Shown here piece by piece: positions 59,016 through 64,000 of a DNA stretch of 64,000 nucleotides. Under the pieces are notes generated by a model. That model was not told the DNA's origin. It searched no databases and saw nothing but the letters and a program-made list of their open reading frames with translations. Each line of letters opens with the position of its first letter. Position 1 is the stretch's first letter. The position numbers and the translations under genes were made by a program. The stretch comes from Corbicula japonica (Eukaryota; Mollusca; Bivalvia; Venerida; Cyrenidae), in the NCBI GenBank assembly GCA_038501625.1, contig JAZAYU010000086.1:2492924-2556923 (forward strand), written 5' to 3'.

Positions 59016-59515
59016 NNNNNNNNNNNNNNNNNNNNNNNNNNNNNNNNNNNNNNNNNNNNNNNNNNNNNNNNNNNNNNNNNNNNNNNNNNNNNNNNNNNNN
59101 NNNNNNNNNNNNNNNNNNNNNNNNNNNNNNNNNNNNNNNNNNNNNNNNNNNNNNNNNNNNNNNNNNNNNNNNNNNNNNNNNNNNNNNNNNNNNNNNNNNN
59201 NNNNNNNNNNNNNNNNNNNNNNNNNNNNNNNNNNNNNNNNNNNNNNNNNNNNNNNNNNNNNNNNNNNNNNNNNNNNNNNNNNNNNNNNNNNNNNNNNNNN
59301 NNNNNNNNNNNNNNNNNNNNNNNNNNNNNNNNNNNNNNNNNNNNNNNNNNNNNNNNNNNNNNNNNNNNNNNNNNNNNNNNNNNNNNNNNNNNNNNNNNNN
59401 NNNNNNNNNNNNNNNNNNNNNNNNNNNNNNNNNNNNNNNNNNNNNNNNNNNNNNNNNNNNNNNNNNNNNNNNNNNNNNNNNNNNNNNNNNNNNNNNNNNN
59501 NNNNNNNNNNNNNNN
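59016..59515. other. Assembly gap, 500 N
   Basis: Exactly 500 N, a conventional scaffold-gap size, so the true length is unknown. It hides the rest of Naiad copy 3 and possibly upstream exons of locus D. Confidence 0.98.
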
Positions 59516-60088
59516 CTGTTGATTAACTTAGTAATATTATTAACGAAGTGTTGACCGTGAAATTTATAAAGTTATTTTAACAATAATAGTTTTTTACAAT
59601 GATTTTATTCGTACATGACGATTTTGAATCAAGGGATTTCGGCAGAATTGAAAGGCTTGTCGAAAATTGATCTGGACAACCGCAACTGACAACCGTTCAT
59701 TATGGTCTGGGAGAACACTACATTAATACTACAACAAAATGCCAGTTGTTTTCATTATTTCCCTTGAACGAACTCCATTATCCGACCCTGCAGTATGTTC
59801 ATCTCTGTCTTGTTTGGTGAATAAAAATTGCTATTTTCATCAATTCTATATATTTATTATATATGGAAATAGATGAAAAGGGATCTTTGAAAGCCATCGA
59901 ACACGACAAATATGAAAATATTGCAGGCTCAATTTGATTGAGCTTGTTCATGGACAGTAATGGACATGCATATAACTGTAAAAGTAAAGCGTTATTATAA
60001 TCTGTATAGTTTTACCATCTTATTCAGAAGGCTTTAAAGGCTAAATTAATGCTTTCATAACATATTATTTATTTATGCATTTTGACAG

Positions 60089-61009
60089 GAATGTTACTTT
60101 CAAGGCCGACGTGTAGAAGTTGTAGACACACCCGGCATATTCGACAATCATGTAAGGACACAAACAGAGCTTATCAATTCACTCCTTCTGACTATGCCTG
60201 GATTTCATGCAATTGCTTATGTCCTCAAATGTGGAGAGAAAATAACCGATGAATTTAAGAAAACTCAAGACCTTTTCTTCGATTGGTTTGGCCCAGGAGT
60301 GGAGCATTTTTCTTTTGCTATTTTAACCTGGTGTAGCTCAGTTGAGATGAAAGATGAATACCTATTTAAAAATCCACAGAGCAAACTTACAGAACTTATT
60401 CAAAGGTGTGGGGGAAGAGTTTCAGAAATTGAAAATAAGGGACCGCGACGACTAAAGGACAGCCAAATCAGAAAGATATTTGAGGCAGTAGACGCAATAA
60501 AGGCTGCAAATGGTAACCGTTGTTTTACGAATTTAACTTATCAACTCGCTCAGTCGTACTTTCAAGACAAATTTTCACCGATAAACGGCTGGCTGGATAA
60601 CATCGATAATATCCATCCTGTGAATAATTTTCAGTCAACAAGCGGAAATACTGTTTTCATTTCAACTGAAAACACAGAAGATGAAACCCAATATCGTCCA
60701 ATAGTTGACGCAACAAGAAATGAAAGGAGTCCAAGCACACCAATCATGATGTCATATAAATGTTCTGGAAATGAACAGGAAAGCAAAATGCAAACAAATG
60801 AATCATCCCATTTATGCCTAACAGAAGATAGGTCACAGCAAATGTGGTTATCTCGAAATGGCAGTTTACAGCATACTCATATTTATGATATTGAAAGAGG
60901 TTCAGCGATTGAAGAAACCGGTGAATTTGGACTTGGAAGTGATATCCTTGAGGAAAAATTAGTTACTCGAAACGTCCGTCAAAATCGGTTTCGTTGTGCA
61001 ATATTATAG
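60089..61009 (+). CDS. Locus D: last exon of an AIG1/GIMAP-type GTPase gene
   Basis: The exon starts after TTTGACAG in phase 0, like the last exons of B and C, and is open to its stop. It encodes CYFQGRRVEVVDTPGIFD (G3), the AIG1 body with AYVLKCGEKITDEFKKTQDL and LTWCSS in the G4 position, and a divergent tail ending NRFRCAIL. The last four residues form a CaaX box with Leu, pointing to geranylgeranylation. The DSGYG motif of the A and C tails is absent. No P-loop exon is visible upstream; the gap at 59016-59515 or repeat insertion may account for that. The exon itself looks functional, but completeness of the gene cannot be judged here. Confidence 0.75.
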   Translation, partial: ECYFQGRRVEVVDTPGIFDNHVRTQTELINSLLLTMPGFHAIAYVLKCGEKITDEFKKTQDLFFDWFGPGVEHFSFAILTWCSSVEMKDEYLFKNPQSKLTELIQRCGGRVSEIENKGPRRLKDSQIRKIFEAVDAIKAANGNRCFTNLTYQLAQSYFQDKFSPINGWLDNIDNIHPVNNFQSTSGNTVFISTENTEDETQYRPIVDATRNERSPSTPIMMSYKCSGNEQESKMQTNESSHLCLTEDRSQQMWLSRNGSLQHTHIYDIERGSAIEETGEFGLGSDILEEKLVTRNVRQNRFRCAIL

Positions 61010-61029
61010 GTCGCCGTTTATTAAGTAAC

Positions 61030-61770
61030 GCTAATCAAATACCACAATCAACGATAAATTTAATGCATAACTTCCCTTTGCTCAATAATATAGTGTGTGC
61101 ACTGTTCCTTATCCGTTCAACATCAAAGTTCGTGTTCAAAGTTCAAAGTTACATCCCAAACGCATCTCAATGTATTTAACCTTGATGTTCATCTGAAATT
61201 GTGAAATGAGTTGTCATTAAATCGGTGTCCATGTTCAACCTGGCTATCTCTGGATAGTGTGAATTTTGTCACGTTAATACAGTTCAATGGTGATGCCGGT
61301 CTGATCCTGGTTGTCAAAGGGACTTGTATTACACCAAAAAAAATTATAGCACTAGATGAGTTTGTGACAATGCCAATTTTGACAAAGGGCTTTCCACTAT
61401 TGTGTCACTTCTCCTATATGTATGCTTATCCAAAACCTAGACCCTGTCTTTATTGTCCTCGACGAATAGGCTGCAATACTCCCACCACCCCGCTCCCCAC
61501 CCTATGGATATTAAAATTCATTTAAAAAGCTACAAGAAACCAATCGAATTGCGTTTAAAGTACTATATAATTCAGATTTGGTTTGTCGAATTATTGAATT
61601 ATTTCAATGAGAATGGTTTGAAATTAAAACTGTTCAAAATGATTATATAAATGAAGCAATGAATTAAATGAATATTTGACTGAACATGAATGATATAAAA
61701 CACTAGTTTAAGAATCCCACTTCTGGTCTTTCTGAAACTTGAACGGTATAGATTTTTTTCATTACAATTT
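61030..61770. other. 3' flank of locus D, nothing recognised
   Basis: No repeat and no ORF with family character was found. Confidence 0.5.
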
Positions 61771-61771
61771 A

Positions 61772-62560
61772 CAGTAAAAACTCCCTAACCGGATCCTCTA
61801 TTATTCGGAATCCTCCGAAAACCGCATAATTTTTTACGGTCCCGATTTTTTTCCTTCTTATTTTATAGAAAAGAAAACCTCTGAAAACCGGAACCTCCGA
61901 ATTCCGGAAACCGGCCTTATTTTTACTATTTTATTTGCTATTCGCACTGAAAAAACCCCCTCTGAAAACAGGAATTTTGATAATTGCCATCGAAAGTTGT
62001 CTTGTCGAAGGCTTGTGTATTGTCAAGAGTATCAAACATCTTCAAGATAATCCGTTGTTTTCCTTTCTAGGCGCGCATATTATATAAAAAGGCGTGAAAA
62101 TAACAAGGGTTAATAACTGGGACACGTAATTGTTGTGTGAACAAATAAGAGTCGAGAAGACAATGATTAGGTAATTGTCTGTTTAATTTATTGTTTGAAA
62201 CACCCGTTTCTGTCGTTCTTTTGTAATTAATGCTGCAATAACGCCAAATCGGTCGGTATATATAATTATATACATGTTCACGTATGTATTTGATTGAGTT
62301 TGTTGAAAAAATATGTTATGAGTAAATAAATTAAAATATTAGATAACATTTAATTTGTTATTTTTATTCTCTAAAATATGTCAAATGTTTCCAAGCAGCA
62401 AACATTAGAGTTTGACTAAGAAAAGGCGTTATAACACACTAATTAGAACAAAACTTGTCAAATATGATGATAAAGGTAAAATCCTCTATAAACCGGAATC
62501 GTCTCTAAACCGGACTTTTTTCCCTGTCCCGACGGCCACCGGTTTAGGGAGTTTTTACTG
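61772..62560. mobile_element. TA-flanked, non-autonomous pogo/Tigger-like element
   Basis: Inverted ends start CAGTAAAAACTCCCTAACCG (left) and CAGTAAAAACTCCCTAAACC (right, complement), each next to TA. Internal CCGGAA/TTCCGG-rich repeats near both ends extend the symmetry. No transposase is recognisable. The CAGT start and TA duplication match the element at 1358-2392, but the families differ. Confidence 0.85.
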
Positions 62561-62569
62561 TATTATTTT

Positions 62570-63015
62570 TTCTTATCCACGATTACTGCTAAAACGACAG
62601 CTCTCTACCGAAAATTGAAAAAAGGGTTTGGATTAGAATATACAAATCGACTGAATTACGATAAGATTGTAGAATTAAACCCACAACATTCATTATGACT
62701 GCGCGATCAAGCATTGCGCGCGTCCGTTTAGAATCCTTGTTTTAAATTAGATAAACCCCTTTCTGTCCGGAGCATTGTGAAAAGGGTCAAGACCAAAATA
62801 ATTTTTGTAAAGTAATTTTTATATCAACAAAAATATTTTGTCAAATACACTCTAATCGCGATAACTCGAATACCCAAGGGACCGACATTTGACTTATCGC
62901 GTGTTTGAATTTTCCATAACACCTTTCGAGTTTTGATGGTAACGATGTAAAATTTTATGACACATTTGGCACTATTCATTGTACAAAGCGATCGTATGAC
63001 TCAATTGTTTGTTGT
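62570..63015. other. Intergenic DNA, nothing recognised
   Basis: No ORF or repeat with family character is visible. Confidence 0.5.
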
Positions 63016-63027
63016 AAAAAAGTAATA

Positions 63028-63202
63028 TATGCATATCAGGAATCGCAACACTCAAAAATTACAGCATCCCCACGCAGCGAAAAAGAAGAGAAGAAGAGAG
63101 AGAGCATGTTTTATATCAGTATGTCAATTCAAATAGGACGACACAAACAATTAACGAAGAAGAGAACATTTGGGGTACCGCCTTGGAACGGTCAGTGGCG
63201 TT
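63028..63202 (-). mobile_element. Naiad 3' end, minus strand, 5'-truncated
   Basis: ATATGCATATCAGGAATCGC, CCCCACGCAGCG, the GA-rich tract and ACCGCCTTGGAACGGTCAG are the complement of the last 175 bases of the element. Confidence 0.85.
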
Positions 63203-63760
63203 TTTTTTTTAAAGTAAAGTTTGCTTAATAAAACATGATAATTACTATAAAGCAAGTTATATCATTACAACGACAATTCTTTTTAACAAGCTGACGATGA
63301 ACAATACACTCAAAACGGTCTAGCGGGAAGTCCGAAAAAATAATGGGACATAAATATGTTCGATTTATTGGAGATTTCGAGTTATTCCGTTTCGTGTAAT
63401 CACATCATTTCTTAGTCAAATATATACAAGGATTGTTTTATGTTAAATAAAAAAGGACAGGACGGCAGCCGACTCCGATATAAACCGTCATTTCCAGTTA
63501 TCGTATTTCGAGTTATTACAATTATAAATCAAATATAATAAATAATATTGAATATTGACGACCGAATATTCATAAGAATCAATTCTGGAAAAAGCTGGAA
63601 AATGATAAAATTACGCCTTAAACAGGTTGAAGACGGTGCCAACGCACAAAATAGTGTGTATATGAATTTACGTGAAAAGCACTGGAGTATCGAACAGGAA
63701 CATTTCTTGACATTTTAGTTCAATATTTATTTTTTTTGCGCTAAACTACTTTTGTTCCAG

Positions 63761-63864
63761 ATTTTGGCTGTACATGCGGAAGTAAGAGTTTGGATATAAA
63801 ACTGAAACAAAAAGTACAAATGTTTACCTGGAGTTTATGGCTTCCAATTATAGTTCTTCAGAAG
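63761..63864 (+). pseudogene. Stray linker exon of the HEPN-AIG1 family near the window end
   Basis: It is flanked by TTGTTCCAG and GTATGTATA and starts GATTTTGGCTGTACATGC as a phase-1 linker. At 104 bases it is one short of the C linker exon, so the frame is shifted in its second half. It closely resembles the exon at 14207. It may belong to a further family member beyond the window. Confidence 0.55.
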
Positions 63865-64000
63865 GTATGTATACTTAAAAATTTGATTCATAATAAATAA
63901 GAAATATCTTTAAAAATAAACGGCGTTGTTGATATTATTTTCATGTAACTATATAATTTAAGAAATTGAGTTCAAGCAGGTGCTGTTCAATAACGAGTAA

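Overview
This is eukaryotic, AT-rich, intron- and repeat-dense DNA. The gene families and repeats point to a bivalve mollusc, perhaps a venerid-type clam: a cluster of AIG1/GIMAP GTPase genes joined to a DZIP3-type HEPN domain, tRNA-headed SINEs with a CAAA-type tail, and Penelope-like retrotransposons of the Naiad type whose in-frame UGA codons sit at cysteine positions (Naiad selenoproteins are known from clams and spiders). The species is an inference; no host marker gene is present.

The main theme is a plus-strand tandem family of HEPN-AIG1 genes. One locus (B, 33428-40315) reads as an intact eight-exon, 909-codon gene: HEPN domain with RNKIAH, a helical exon, an unassigned alpha/beta-like exon, three homologous linker exons, then a two-exon GTPase domain with GKTGQGKS and DTPG. 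The relatives are broken or partial. E (9264-10140) is a decayed pseudogene. A (19893-23028) keeps the HEPN half, has a premature TAG and has lost the whole GTPase domain. C (44592-47032) has an intact last exon but two stops in its P-loop exon. D (60089-61009) shows only its last exon. Stray linker exons lie at 14207 and 63761. The tails of A, C and D, and a relic tail behind B, end in C-a-a-L, suggesting geranylgeranylated, membrane-anchored proteins. B has lost that box.

Much of the rest is mobile DNA. Three Naiad coding copies are present (about 130-2425 plus; 50875-54325 minus; 57552-59015 plus, running into a 500-N gap at 59016-59515), along with about fifteen 5'-truncated 3' ends. DNA transposons: a pogo/Tigger-like element (1358-2392) nested in a Naiad 3' end, a second TA-flanked element of similar type (61772-62560), a mariner relic (5123-6531), a hAT-like element with an 8-bp target duplication (31151-32396) and several MITEs. 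SINEs include a full-length copy with a 12-bp target duplication (48413-48707). There are also tandem repeats at 15.2-16.0, 26.0 and 47.9 kb and a group of tRNA-like sequences at 28.5-29.6 kb.

If B is expressed, it would couple nucleotide-dependent GTPase assembly on membranes to an HEPN domain (a fold often with RNase activity), a layout that suits innate immune defence. That functional reading is inference. Stretches without an entry are AT-rich intergenic or intronic DNA in which only short spurious ORFs are seen.
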